Of a stretch of DNA of 64,000 nt, positions 53,399-63,508 are shown in pieces. Source of the stretch: CBDEGU01 sp965238045. Lineage in GTDB: Bacteria; Acidobacteriota; Terriglobia; Bryobacterales; UBA6623. Each line of letters begins with the position of its first letter. Positions within the stretch are counted from its first letter, which is position 1. A program made the position numbers and the translations under genes. The notes beneath the pieces were generated by a model. That model made no database searches. It was not told the origin of the DNA and was given only the letters and a program-made list of their open reading frames with translations. The stretch is taken from contig CBDEGU010000005.1 in the NCBI GenBank assembly GCA_965238045.1, forward strand, positions 1-64,000, written 5' to 3'.

Positions 53399-55062
53399 TC
53401 AGCGCCTCTGGCTCCATTGTCGCGCCAATGCGATGTTCTTTTGTATTCGGGGGTCGCCGGGCAATAGCACGCCGGCTTTCTCAAACTCCCTCAGCGCCTG
53501 CTGGTAGCGGCCGTTTTTCAAGTGCAGCGTACCGAGGTCGTTTCGTACAATGGCTTCCTCCCGGTCCAGCCGTTTTCCGGGCAGAACGCGCCGAACCGCG
53601 GGACTCCAGGCGACAAACGTTCTCATCACGTTGGCGTCGGGAGGATCCCAATCAAATGGCTGCGTGAACGCTAAGTGAGCATGCAGAAGAAAAGAGAATA
53701 CGACGGTTCCCCAGGCCGGCGCGACCCAGACCCTGGGGATGGGTCGTTCGCGAAGGTAGTACGCGATGCCGATCCAAGCCAGCACCATCCAGAGAGGAAC
53801 AAAGTCGTGCATGTAGCGCCGGGAGGAGGACCCAAACGCGAGCAGGACACAACACATCAGCAAGGAGCCGCCCGCGGCCGCCAGCACAAAGAGACGCAGC
53901 TCCCGGCTGACGTTCTCGGCCCTGCCGCGGACAATGGGAAAGCAAAGCACGGCGAGCAGCAGGAAGGGCGAAGCCAGAAAAACCGACGACATGCTCTCGG
54001 CGCGGATGACCTCGACAGCCCCCGCGCCTTTGTGCAGCAGCCAGGGAAACTCGCTGCTGAGCTGAAACGGCGCCAGCAGATAGTGGCCGATGTTCTCTGG
54101 GATATACAGCAGACGGAAAGCCCGAAAACCCTCGATGGCGCTCGGCAGGTAAGAATCGCCGTAGTCCCAAGGCGAGCCGAACCGGGCGTAGTTGTAGAAC
54201 AACTGAACGGCCCCGGCGAAGGCGAGGGGAAAACTGTAGGCGGTCAGGTGCCTCAGTGCCGGCGCCAGGCGAGGCCGGGCGAGATAGAGCGTGGCGGCGA
54301 AGAAGCCAAACAGAACCACGGCGTAGACGCCAAGAGTGATTCGGCTCAATAGGGCCATGCCGAGCAATACACCGCAAACCCCCGCCCAGAACGGCGACGA
54401 GTCGCGCTGATACTTCAGGAGCATCCAGTACGAGGTCAGCACGCACAGCGAACCGATCACGATGCTCTCGTTGTAAACCGTCGCGCGCCAGGCCATGGAC
54501 GCCGTTGTGCTGCCGATCGCCAATGCGATCCACAGCCACCACACAAGCCATTTGCTGCTCCGGCCAAAGTAACGCCGCCGTAATTCCAGGATGATTTCGA
54601 AATAGACCAGCGACGTGGCCCAGGCGGCCAGCAGGCAAACGACTCGGTCGGTGAGCTCGAAGCCCAGCAGTGAGGAGAAGGCGTGCAGCACGGCCGGAAA
54701 CGGTCCCCATTGCAAGTAGTAATAGCCGCCGAAGGGGATTAGATCATGGATGTACATCTGACCGGGCTTGATATCGATGTGGATCTGTCCAGCCAGAAAG
54801 GCGTCGGCCAGCAACTGGTAGTAGCCCATCAAATTGCTGAAATCGAAATGCCCCCAAGTGGCGACCGTGGCGTTGATCGCTAGCAGAGCAGTGGCGGATA
54901 CGACCTTGTCACGTCTCCGGAACTCGGGGGGGTGTGATCGCGCGAGGGCGCTGGTTTGGCGTCCTTGAGAGAAGGGCGGTTCTTCTGTTCTCCGGATCGC
55001 GGTTTCGATTTCGCCGATGAGGCGTTACGGGCCGACGGACGTTTGGATGAGTGGCCGCGCAT
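53399..55062 (-). CDS. Multi-pass membrane protein with C-terminal TPR, N-terminus shifted by a C-run deletion
   Basis: The open frame from 54832 gives 477 residues: about ten membrane helices like GT-C glycosyltransferases, ending in a TPR unit (NDLGTLHLKNGRYQQALREF EKAG). The frame remains open upstream as DKVVSATALLAINATVATWG, HFDFSN, a first helix, but has no start codon. The neighbouring frame supplies a basic start, MRGHSSKRPSARNASSAKSK ... RDHTPP, much like the next gene's start. They join if the G7 run on the plus strand (54926-54932) were eight bases. So the natural start is probably 55062 and one base is missing. Confidence 0.65.
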
Positions 55063-55225
55063 GCGATCTAAAATAGCCGGCGGATCGAACAACGGGCGAA
55101 CGCCCGCCACGAAACGAGCCTCCATTCTAGCAAGCGACTATTAGACGCTCGGGCAAGCGACCCGGTGGGTGTCAGCGGAACTCCGGCGGTCGTGTCGGCA
55201 GCGGGTCCGGGTGGGATGAGAGGCG

Positions 55226-56956
55226 CTATTTCAGCCGGTAGAGGTCGATCGAATCTTTCTGGTTGGGTTTCGGGAACGAAGCCACCAGTTTCGCGCCGGG
55301 CTGGCGGACAGCGACGGCGGCTCGTGAGTAATAGTTCGTATCCGTGACGTAGAACACACGCCGGATTTTACTGAAATCAACCCTGCCGCCGGCGACCCGC
55401 TCGTAGTGTGATTTCACCACGACCGCCTGACCCGGCGGAAGAATGAAGTGGGTGCCGGAACGCTGCATCCAGTGAGCTTCATAGACCCGGATACCGTAGC
55501 GCTGATTCAGGTACGGAAACATGGCGTCGGCGGGCGGCCCCCAGATGGGGTCGGTCAGGAGTACGAAACTTCCCCGGCGCGATTCCTCGATCAGGTAGGC
55601 AGCCGCCTCGCGGATGCCGAAACCGGCATGGGCGCCGGATCCGAGAAAGCGCGTCACCTCTTCCTGGTGCAAGAACCGCCGGGGGGCCAGCAGCATGCCG
55701 GCGGATTGGTAGAGCATCGGCCCGGCGACGGCGATGGGCAGGGCCGCCAGCAGGGCGGCGCGAGGGCCAGGCGCGGAGATTTTCTTGCTCACGAGCGGGG
55801 CGAGACGCTCCCAGATTTTGGGCGCGGCCACGCCGAGCACCACGAGCCAGGGCCAGAAGTGGGGAAACGGATAGCGGGTGGGAAACATCAGTTCCAGCAC
55901 GAAGACTTGTACCGTCAGCGGCAGAATCGAAACCGAGATCAGTATCCAGATGTCGTGCAAACCGCCGCGGGCAAGAAACAGCAGCGAGGCCAGTGCCGCC
56001 AGTGCCGCGGGCCAGCTCATATAGGTTCCGATGTAGTCCGCCAGTCTGGCCGCATTCGAGGGAACCATTCGTAGCGGGTCGGCCAGCAGGTCGGCGGGCT
56101 GGACAAAAAATGCCGTGTGATGAAGTACGGCGTCGTGGGTTTCGAGCAGGGGGGCATCGGGAACTGAAACCAGGCCGATCCCCACGAAAACGGCCACGAT
56201 TCCATAGATGACTCCCAGCCGCGGAATCAAATGCCTCTCGCTGCCGCGACCCCACCAGACACCGGCCAGGGCGGGGAAGAACGCGAATAGCAACACGGTT
56301 TGCTTCGTGAACAGGCCGAGTCCGAGCGCCAAACCGGCGGCGAGTTCGGGCATCCAAGAGCGGCTGGAACGGTGAAAACACTCGATCGAGCTCAGCACGA
56401 TCACGACGCCGGCAAGATTGACAAAGGCCTCGGTGTACGCCAGACGGTCGTAGAGCAAGGCGTAGGGGAAACAAGCATAGAGAAAGGCTGAGATCAAGCC
56501 GGCGGTTTCCCCTCCGAGTCTTCTTCCGATGGAAAAGATACCCAGCGTCGTGAGCAGCCCGGCGAGGACCGAGATCAGCTGGGCCTGCAGCAGAGGGTCG
56601 CCTTCCCATAGCTTGCGCGCGGCCGCGAGTAGCCAGTACGTCAACGGCTGTTTGCCGTCAAGCAGCGAGATGAACCACTGTCCCTGATGGTCGATGATCT
56701 CGGCCCACCGCATGTAGATGCTCTCGTCGACGAGCACGGGGAACATGTCAAGCAGGCGGTAGAGTCTCAGCAGCGCGGCGATGACGAGAATGGCCGCCAT
56801 GAGCTGCTTTTCTCTCGTCCCGCTGGGGAAGAACAGGCCGAGCGGTTCCCTCCACCCGGGTGCGCGGAAGGGTGTGGTCTGGGCGGCTGGCGAGTGCGGC
56901 CGCGGCTTGCCTTGTTTCTTCCGGGAAGATCGTTTTGAGCGGGAAGCGGACGCCAT
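55226..56956 (-). CDS. GT39/ArnT-type membrane glycosyltransferase
   Basis: 576 residues with a basic cytoplasmic start (SRSKRSSRKKQGKPRP) and about eleven membrane helices. The first periplasmic loop carries the GT-C acidic motif DES (PVLVDESIYMRWAEII), followed by KQPLTYWL, as in PMT and ArnT proteins that use polyprenyl-phosphate sugars. A soluble C-terminal domain follows (EEVTRFLGSGAHAGFGIREA). It lies 164 bases upstream of the frameshifted membrane protein in the same direction. Acceptor unknown. Confidence 0.78.
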   Translation of the reverse strand: MASASRSKRSSRKKQGKPRPHSPAAQTTPFRAPGWREPLGLFFPSGTREKQLMAAILVIAALLRLYRLLDMFPVLVDESIYMRWAEIIDHQGQWFISLLDGKQPLTYWLLAAARKLWEGDPLLQAQLISVLAGLLTTLGIFSIGRRLGGETAGLISAFLYACFPYALLYDRLAYTEAFVNLAGVVIVLSSIECFHRSSRSWMPELAAGLALGLGLFTKQTVLLFAFFPALAGVWWGRGSERHLIPRLGVIYGIVAVFVGIGLVSVPDAPLLETHDAVLHHTAFFVQPADLLADPLRMVPSNAARLADYIGTYMSWPAALAALASLLFLARGGLHDIWILISVSILPLTVQVFVLELMFPTRYPFPHFWPWLVVLGVAAPKIWERLAPLVSKKISAPGPRAALLAALPIAVAGPMLYQSAGMLLAPRRFLHQEEVTRFLGSGAHAGFGIREAAAYLIEESRRGSFVLLTDPIWGPPADAMFPYLNQRYGIRVYEAHWMQRSGTHFILPPGQAVVVKSHYERVAGGRVDFSKIRRVFYVTDTNYYSRAAVAVRQPGAKLVASFPKPNQKDSIDLYRLK

Positions 56957-57201
56957 CGGGGATACTTCGTCAGCTTACCAACTTGGCCTGGCCGCCTCGC
57001 CTGTCGTTGGCGCCACGGGGCCGATGGCGGCGCCGGACCGCCTTGACCCGACCCCAGCGAGAGACCGACCCGGCGAAGAGGCGAAGAAAGGAGGTCCACC
57101 GCGAAAGCAGTGCGAAATCCGTCTGTCGCACTGTCGCAGCCGTGGATCGGCTATACTAGCCGTACCGGGAAGGCTGAACTGAAAATCTTGGGCAATCCAC
57201 T

Positions 57202-57244
57202 GGGTATTAGGGCAGTGAGTATTAGGTAATGGGTGTTAGGTAGT
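57202..57244 (+). repeat. Three tandem GGGTRTTAGG-type repeats
   Basis: Units GGGTATTAGGGCAGT, GAGTATTAGGTAAT and GGGTGTTAGGTAGT, 14-15 bp each. They lie in the 324-bp gap between the glycosyltransferase and the response regulator, on the regulator's upstream side; the rest of the gap has no gene. Possibly binding sites, possibly slippage. Confidence 0.4.
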
Positions 57245-57316
57245 ACGACTAGCCTCTCGAATCGATAGAGGGGACACAATATGGGCGAGGCATCAGCCAA
57301 GGCGGTGAAGATACTA

Positions 57317-58547
57317 GTATATCGTTTCATTAAACTGTACTCATCTCAGACGCGCTCTCCAGCGGCTCGAACTTCCTCCAGCGGTGAACGACGGGGGCGG
57401 CGTTGATCTCCGCGATCCCCTGCAGGATTCGTTCTCGAAGTTCCTCCCAGGACTCCACCCGGATTCGCTTCAAAAAAGTGCGCGCCATCTTCCCGAACAG
57501 CGTCTCGACAATATTCAGCCAGGACCCGTGGGTCGGCGTATGCACGTATTTGAAGCGGTTCGGACGCGTCGCCAAATAGTCCTTCGTCTCCTTGGAAACG
57601 TGGGAGGAATGATTATCCAAGATCAATCGGATCGTGCAGTGGGCCGGGTAGGATTGGTCCAGATCCTTGAGCAGTAAGATGAATTCCCGGCTGCGGTGGC
57701 GCCGCTCCACCCGCGCTGTCACCCGACCGTCGTGCAAGTCCAGCGCCGCCAGAATCGAGCAAGTTCCCAGACGTTTGTATTCGTAATCTCGAGCCACGCA
57801 GGGATGCCGCCCCGCAGTCGGCGGCAGGTCCGGAGCGGTGTTGGCGATCGCTTGCACGCCGGGCTTTTCGTCGACCGAAACCGTAATCACGCCCGGCGAT
57901 GGGCCGCCCTCGCCCGCGCTTTCATTCTGCAAGGCCACCTCGCGGTAGACCAGCAGCACCTGCCGCATCTTGGACTCAAAATCCGGGTCGCGGCGCTGCA
58001 AGTAGTACTTCACCTTCTCCGGGTGAAGAGGTTGCTCGGCCAGAATCCGATGGACGGTCGCCTTGGCCGCTTGGGCCAAGGCCGGATAGCCCGCTTCCAC
58101 GGCATGCTGGCGCACGTGCCGGGCGAGCGCGCCGCGGGTCCAGAGCTCGGCGGCGTAACCGAGTTGCTTGGGTTTGCTACAGGCCAAGTGCACCACCCAG
58201 GCCTTGGCCTCTTCGCTGATGCGGGGTTCCCGGGGACGATGATAGGCATCCTTGAGCGCCGCTTCCACCCCCATGGCCAGGGCTCGCTCGATCCATTTGC
58301 CAACGCTTTTGCGCGTCATCTTCACGGCCCGCATAATCTCGGCGATCGTCTCGCCGCAATGATAGCGCCACAGAATCTCGGCTCTCTGCACCTCCCGAGC
58401 CGGAGCCTTACGCGAACGACGCAGCCGCTGCAGATGTTGCGACTCTTCGGGCGTGAGAAGCAGTTGGGGACGCTTCGATTTTCCTGCCATGCATCCAGCC
58501 TAGCAGGAAACATCCTCGTATCGATATGTTTTAATGAAACGCTATAC
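57317..58547. mobile_element. IS630-family element inserted at CTAG with TA duplication
   Basis: Inverted ends GTATATCGTTTCATTAAA (from 57317) and, in reverse from 58547, GTATAGCGTTTCATTAAA, one mismatch. The target CTAG is split as CTA at 57314-57316 and TAG at 58548-58550, that is, the TA is duplicated. IS630 is known for TA duplication with CTAG preference. 1231 bp; transposase on the minus strand. Confidence 0.92.
57330..58490 (-). CDS. IS630-family transposase
   Basis: 386 residues. An N-terminal HTH pair (EVQRAEILWRYHCGETIAEI MRAV; TRKSVGKWIERAL) is followed by the DDE domain: ITVSVDEKPGVQAI (first D), IRLILDNHSSHVSK (second D) and HGSWLNIVETLFGKM (E, the SWLNxxE signature). Intact, so the element could be active. 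It faces against the interrupted regulator gene. Confidence 0.94.
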   Translation of the reverse strand: MAGKSKRPQLLLTPEESQHLQRLRRSRKAPAREVQRAEILWRYHCGETIAEIMRAVKMTRKSVGKWIERALAMGVEAALKDAYHRPREPRISEEAKAWVVHLACSKPKQLGYAAELWTRGALARHVRQHAVEAGYPALAQAAKATVHRILAEQPLHPEKVKYYLQRRDPDFESKMRQVLLVYREVALQNESAGEGGPSPGVITVSVDEKPGVQAIANTAPDLPPTAGRHPCVARDYEYKRLGTCSILAALDLHDGRVTARVERRHRSREFILLLKDLDQSYPAHCTIRLILDNHSSHVSKETKDYLATRPNRFKYVHTPTHGSWLNIVETLFGKMARTFLKRIRVESWEELRERILQGIAEINAAPVVHRWRKFEPLESASEMSTV

Positions 58548-59369
58548 TAGTCGTTGACGACGACGACAGTATTCTTCGCGCCATTCAGGTTCTCCTGGAA
58601 AGAGAGCACTACCGAACGATTCTCGCCCGCGGCGGCGCGGAAGCGCTGGAGATGGTTCGGGACGGGTTGCCTCAGCTGGTGATTCTTGACCTCTCGATGC
58701 CAGGCATTACGGGTCTGGAGGTGTGCCGCGAGCTCAGGACGTGGTATCAGGCTCCGATCCTGATCTTGTCTGGGTACTCGGAAGAGCAGCTAGTGATCCA
58801 GGCGCTCGATGTGGGCGCGGACGACTATCTGACCAAGCCGTTTCGCTCTCAGGAGCTTCTCGCGCGCATCCGGGCGCTTCTGCGCCGGGCGGCCCGCTAT
58901 GAAGAACCTCAGCCGAAAATCACGGCGGGAGATCTGGTCGTGGATTTTTCCGGCCGCCGGGTGATACGAGCCGGCAACGACATAGAACTCACCCGCACGG
59001 AGTTTGAGATCCTGGCTCACCTGGTTCGCAACTCAGAGTCGGTCGTGACGCTGGAAGCGATTCTCGATCATGTCTGGGGTCCTCATCACGGAGATTACAC
59101 GCAGACCCTTCGCGTTCATATCGGGCACATTCGCAAGAAGCTCGAGCCGGCGCCGGCCGAGCCGCGGTTTCTGCTGACTGTTCCCGGCGTCGGTTACCGG
59201 TTTCAGATACCGGCGGCGGAGCCGGGCGGTCAGGCGGCGGCATCGACGGCGGGCTGATCGCCGGCCGCCACGGAAGTGGATCCAGCGCAGTGTTTGTGGC
59301 GTCACTTGCAAACCGGCACCGGCAAACTGGGACTTGCAAACCAGCGCGGGGTCAACTACGCTCATCCCC

Positions 59370-60950
59370 ATGGGCGCTCACCATCATCCGACCCGTAGGG
59401 ACGTTCTCAACTCCATACCTTTGATCGGAGCCGGCAGTGTTTTGCTGCCTCGAAAAAGGCTATGCGCACAGCGGCCGGATACCGAAACGCCCGGAGTGAT
59501 TCGCGGCGCGCTCTCGGATGAGGGGACCGGACGAGCGGTGGCGGCGAAAATTCACGTCACCAACACGGCTTCGGGCGAAGTCTATTTGCCGGCCAGCGCC
59601 ATCAAGACGATGCCCCAGCGCACGACGCCCGATGCGCGGCGCTACTTCTACGGGCGCGGGTCTTACGAGGCGGCCGTGCCGCCGGGGCGCTACCGAGTCG
59701 AGGTGGTGCGCGGCATTGACTGCGAGGCCGAAGTTCAGTTCACCGAGGTCGGCGCCGGTATTACCCACGTACATGATTTCCGTCTTCGACCGCTCCAGGA
59801 TATGAAGGCGGCGGGCTGGTATTCGGGCAACACGCATACGCACTATCACCTGGAGATTGACGAAGATCCGGATGACCGCCTGCGCATGGTGCCGCCGGCC
59901 GAAGCGCTCGACGTGAGCTGCATCAGCTACCTGATTCGAAACGATTCGCCATACATCACCAACCGTTATCCGGTAGGCCGGTTGCCTGAGTTCTCCAAGC
60001 ACGGCACGATAATGGATATGGGTGAGGAGGCCCGCAACAACTCGACCTTCGGCACGATTGGCTACGGGCACTGCCTGTTCCTGAACATTCCACGGCTGGT
60101 GGGTCCGGTCTCTACGGGGCTGCTCTCCTGGGACGGCAAGGCGCCGGACTTCCCGACGCTTTCGATGCTTTGCGAGCAGGCGCGGCGCATCGGCGGCACC
60201 ACCATCTGGTGCCACAACGGCATGGGCATGGAACTGCCCGCCGCCGTCGCCCTCGGGCATGTCGACCTATTCAATCTGGCCGACGGTCTCGACGCCGACT
60301 ACGAGCGCTACTACAGTTTGCTGAACGCGGGGTTTCAGTTGCCGATTTCCTCGGGAACCGATTGGTGGATTTACGACCACAACCGTGTCTACGTAAAAGT
60401 AGAGGGCGAATTCAACTACGACAACTGGATCGCCGGATTGCGAGCCGGGCGGACTTTTGTTACCAACGGTCCGCTGATCGAGTTCACGGTCGATGGCGCC
60501 GGGCCGGGCGCGGTTCGCGACGGTCTCGATCCGGCGAAGCCTTTGCGCGTCAAGGCGCGGGCCGTCTCGCGCCTGCCCTTTGACCGGCTTGAAATTGTGC
60601 AAGACGGCGAGGTCGTCGCCGAGGCATTGGCGGCCGGCCAGCGCGAAGCACGGCTCGAGCGCGAAATCACCGTGGGCCGGGGCGGCTGGATCGCGGCGCG
60701 GGTGCGCTCGAAGGCGAAAACGCACGCCGGCACCAAGGTCTTCGGCCATACCAGTCCTGTCTACCTGCGCGTGCCCGGGACTCCTCATCGTCAGGCGGCG
60801 GCTTGCGGCGGCTTCATCGACGAGATGGAAAACTCGATGCGATTCATTCGCAAGAACTACAATTTCGCCAGCAAGGCCGACCAAGCCATCGCGATCGGAC
60901 GCTTCGAGCAGGGGCGCGAGGAATACATCCGGCTGGCCGGCGCTTGCTGA
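59370..60950 (+). CDS. CehA/McbA-family metallohydrolase with Tat leader
   Basis: 526 residues from ATG 59370. Twin-arginine leader TRRDVLNSIPLIGAGSVLLP suggests export of a folded metalloenzyme. A carboxypeptidase-regulatory-like sandwich (VIRGALSDEGTGRAVAAKIH) precedes the PHP-like core: GNTHTHYHLEIDEDP, IWCHNGMGME, GTDWWIYDHNR. A beta-sandwich tail follows. Second member of the family in this window (see 16641), but only distantly alike. The next gene starts 23 bases later, so they are probably one operon. Substrate unknown. Confidence 0.8.
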   Translation: MGAHHHPTRRDVLNSIPLIGAGSVLLPRKRLCAQRPDTETPGVIRGALSDEGTGRAVAAKIHVTNTASGEVYLPASAIKTMPQRTTPDARRYFYGRGSYEAAVPPGRYRVEVVRGIDCEAEVQFTEVGAGITHVHDFRLRPLQDMKAAGWYSGNTHTHYHLEIDEDPDDRLRMVPPAEALDVSCISYLIRNDSPYITNRYPVGRLPEFSKHGTIMDMGEEARNNSTFGTIGYGHCLFLNIPRLVGPVSTGLLSWDGKAPDFPTLSMLCEQARRIGGTTIWCHNGMGMELPAAVALGHVDLFNLADGLDADYERYYSLLNAGFQLPISSGTDWWIYDHNRVYVKVEGEFNYDNWIAGLRAGRTFVTNGPLIEFTVDGAGPGAVRDGLDPAKPLRVKARAVSRLPFDRLEIVQDGEVVAEALAAGQREARLEREITVGRGGWIAARVRSKAKTHAGTKVFGHTSPVYLRVPGTPHRQAAACGGFIDEMENSMRFIRKNYNFASKADQAIAIGRFEQGREEYIRLAGAC

Positions 60951-60973
60951 TAAGTTTGGCCGGAGAAAATTTC

Positions 60974-62689
60974 ATGAATCGCCCCTTTGCCCGGATGCGG
61001 ACCCTTCTCTCTCACACGCTTCTGGCGCTGCTGGCGTTGGCGTTGCCGGGGTGCGCTGGGTCGCCAGGCTTGGAGGAAGAGGCTAAGTTCGGATCCGTAA
61101 CCGAAAAGCACATGATGATCCCGATGCGGGACGGCAAGAGCCTCTCCGCCTACCTCTATTTCCCCGAAGGCGCCGGACCCTGGCCTGTCCTCTACGAGCA
61201 GCGTTACGCCGATCTGCGCCGCGACCGCACGCGCGAGAACCTGGCCGAACTGGCCTCGCACGGCTACATCGTCTGCGCCGAGAATTTCCGCGGAACCCAT
61301 CGCTCCGAAGGCAAGTGGGAAGGCTACCGTTCGCTGCAATGGGGCGAGCTGCGAGACGGCTACGACACCGTCGAGTGGCTGGCCGCGCAACCCTGGTCCA
61401 ACGGCAAGATAGGAACCTTCGGCGCCTCGCAGGGCGGCTATGCGCAGAACTACCTGGCCGTCACCGAGCCGCCGCACCTGGTCACCCAGTACATGGTCGA
61501 CACGGGCCTGAGCTTATTCCATGAGGGCTACCGCATCGGCGGCGCGACCAAACCGAACCGCTTCAAGACCATGGCGAACGTCCTCCGCGTGCCCGAGGAG
61601 AACGACCGCTGGCTGCGCGAAATCTTCGAGCACCCCACCTATGACGAATATTGGGAGCAAGAGGACGCTACGCTCCATTTCGCCGAGATGAACGTGTCCT
61701 GTTTCACGATCGGAAGCTGGTACGACTACATGAGCGTGGGCTCGATCAAGAGTTTCATCGGCCGCCAGCATGAGGGCGGCTCGAACTCGCGAGGCCGGCA
61801 GCAGCTTCTGCTGGGTCCCTGGCTCCACGGGCGCTACAACAAGAGCAAGCCGGAAATCGGCGAACTAACCTATCCAGAGAACTCCACCTACGACGTGATG
61901 GCGCACATGCTGCGCTGGTTCGCTCACTTTCTGAAAGGAGAAGACAACGGCGTTGAGAAAGATCCCAACGTGCGCTACTACGTCATGGGAGCGGTTGGCG
62001 AGCCCGGCGCGCCGGGCAATGAGTGGCGTGAAGCCGAGGACTGGCCCATTCCCGCCGTCGACACCGCCTACTTCCTCTCTCCGGCCACCGGCGGCGAGGG
62101 AGGTCTCGGCCTGCAAGCGCCAAGATCCGCCAAGGCCTCGACCACCTACACCAGCGACCCGGCCCACCCCGCGCCCCTGCCGGTGCGGGGATTTCCCGGC
62201 GCCCGCGACGCCCGCGATTACGAGCAGCACGCCGAGCCGCAAACCTTCACGACCGAACCGCTCACCGCCGCCGTCGAGTGGACCGGCGCGGTGCGAGCGG
62301 AGCTATACGTTTCCTCGAACGTCAAAGACACCGACTTCATCGTGCGCCTGAGCGACGTGTATCCCGACGGCCGCTCGATCCTCATCATGGACAAGATACA
62401 GCGGGCGCGCTTTCGCGAAGGCTTCGATCGCGAGGTATTCATGGAGCCGGACAAAGTGTACAAGCTGACGTTCGAGATCGGCTCGATAAGTCAGATCTTC
62501 AACAAAGGTCACCGCATTCGCATCACCGTAGGCAGCACCGGCGCGCACTTCTACGAACCCAACCCCAATACCGGGGGGCCCATGACCATCGAGCCGCCGG
62601 AGAAAATGCTCGTCGCGGAAAACACCATCCACCACACCCGCGACAATACCTCGCGCGTAATCGCGCCGGTGATCAAGACCGGCCAATAG
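60974..62689 (+). CDS. CocE/NonD-type alpha/beta hydrolase, lipoprotein
   Basis: 571 residues. N-terminal lipoprotein signal LLALLALALPGCAG with a lipobox Cys. X-Pro dipeptidyl-peptidase S15 fold: IPMRDGKSLSAYLYFPEG, the oxyanion Tyr region YEQRYADLRR, nucleophile GASQGGY, LLGPWLHGRY with the catalytic His, and a C-terminal jelly roll (ELYVSSNVKDTDFIVRLSDV; RIRITVGSTGAHFYEPNPNT). Would cleave esters or amides at the cell surface. Start ATG 60974 with GGAG upstream; the longer frame overlaps the previous gene. Confidence 0.88.
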   Translation: MNRPFARMRTLLSHTLLALLALALPGCAGSPGLEEEAKFGSVTEKHMMIPMRDGKSLSAYLYFPEGAGPWPVLYEQRYADLRRDRTRENLAELASHGYIVCAENFRGTHRSEGKWEGYRSLQWGELRDGYDTVEWLAAQPWSNGKIGTFGASQGGYAQNYLAVTEPPHLVTQYMVDTGLSLFHEGYRIGGATKPNRFKTMANVLRVPEENDRWLREIFEHPTYDEYWEQEDATLHFAEMNVSCFTIGSWYDYMSVGSIKSFIGRQHEGGSNSRGRQQLLLGPWLHGRYNKSKPEIGELTYPENSTYDVMAHMLRWFAHFLKGEDNGVEKDPNVRYYVMGAVGEPGAPGNEWREAEDWPIPAVDTAYFLSPATGGEGGLGLQAPRSAKASTTYTSDPAHPAPLPVRGFPGARDARDYEQHAEPQTFTTEPLTAAVEWTGAVRAELYVSSNVKDTDFIVRLSDVYPDGRSILIMDKIQRARFREGFDREVFMEPDKVYKLTFEIGSISQIFNKGHRIRITVGSTGAHFYEPNPNTGGPMTIEPPEKMLVAENTIHHTRDNTSRVIAPVIKTGQ

Positions 62690-62722
62690 GTCCCGAGACA
62701 ACTTACGACGCTGGACGCCAAC

Positions 62723-63508
62723 ATGATCTGGGATCTGCACTGCCACTTCACGAATTTCGAAGGCCGCACGCCCGACGAGCGCATGGCGAATCTCATCCGC
62801 TTCGCCGATCGCATGGGGATCGAGCGCCTCATGCTCTACCTCGGCTTTCCGCCGCATCCTCATGACCCGACCCCCGAGGAGATGACTCACATCAACGATC
62901 AAGTCATTGAGGCTCTAACGCACTGGCATCACCGCGCCTTCGGCTTTGTCTACCTCAACCCCAACCATCTCGATTTCAGCCTGCGCGAATTCGACCGCTG
63001 CGTGCGCCGCGGGCCGATGGTCGGCATCAAGCTGTGGATCGCCAAGCGCTGCAACGCGCCCGAACTCGACCCCATCATCCGCCGGGCGGCGTCCATGAAC
63101 GCCCTGATCTTTCAGCACACCTGGATGAAGACAACCGGCAACCATCCGGGCGAATCCACACCCATGGACTTGGCCGAGCTGGCCGACCGCCACCCGGACG
63201 TTCCCATCATTTGCGGTCATACGGGCGGGGACTGGGAGCGCGACATTCGCGCCATACGCGAGCGCACGAACGTTTCCATCGGCATTGGCGGCTCCGACCC
63301 GACCAGCGGTTTTGTCGAGATGGGCGTCCGCGAACTCGGCGCCGAACGCGTGCTCTACGGCAGCGACGCCGGCGGCCGAAGTTTCGCCTCACAACTCGCC
63401 AAGGTGCAAGGCGCGCGCATTTCCGAATCCGATAAGCAACTCATCCTCGGCGAGAATCTCAAGCGGATGCTCGGGCCCATCCTCAAGCGCAAGGCGGTCG
63501 CGGCGTGA
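62723..63508 (+). CDS. Amidohydrolase family 2 protein
   Basis: 261 residues. TIM-barrel metal site: WDLHCHF at the start (HxH), LIFQHTWMKT in the middle, IICGHTGGDW and VLYGSDAGGRS near the end (metal Asp). This is the ACMS-decarboxylase/uronate-type amidohydrolase group; substrate not readable. 33 bases after the CocE gene and overlapping the next amidohydrolase by 4 bases, so they probably act together. Confidence 0.8.
   Translation: MIWDLHCHFTNFEGRTPDERMANLIRFADRMGIERLMLYLGFPPHPHDPTPEEMTHINDQVIEALTHWHHRAFGFVYLNPNHLDFSLREFDRCVRRGPMVGIKLWIAKRCNAPELDPIIRRAASMNALIFQHTWMKTTGNHPGESTPMDLAELADRHPDVPIICGHTGGDWERDIRAIRERTNVSIGIGGSDPTSGFVEMGVRELGAERVLYGSDAGGRSFASQLAKVQGARISESDKQLILGENLKRMLGPILKRKAVAA

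Larger units (their letters stand above)
57281..59257 (+). pseudogene. OmpR/PhoB-type response regulator, split by an IS630 element
   Basis: An ATG at 57281 with GAGGGG upstream reads MGEASAKAVKIL up to 57316. After the element the frame resumes at 58550 as VVDDDDSILRAIQVLLEREH, in register, through LVILDLSMPGITGLE (phospho-acceptor Asp), LTKPF (conserved Lys) and a winged-helix output domain (ELTRTEFEILAHLVRNSESV; LRVHIGHIRKKLEP) to 59257. Rejoined length is about 248 residues, KdpE-like. The fragment downstream has an internal ATG at 58652 but lacks the acidic pocket. No sensor kinase gene adjoins it. Confidence 0.88.

Noticed and set aside
57202..57244. TTAGG repeats as telomere-like or CRISPR sequence
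   Set aside because: Only three imperfect 14-15 bp units with no spacers.
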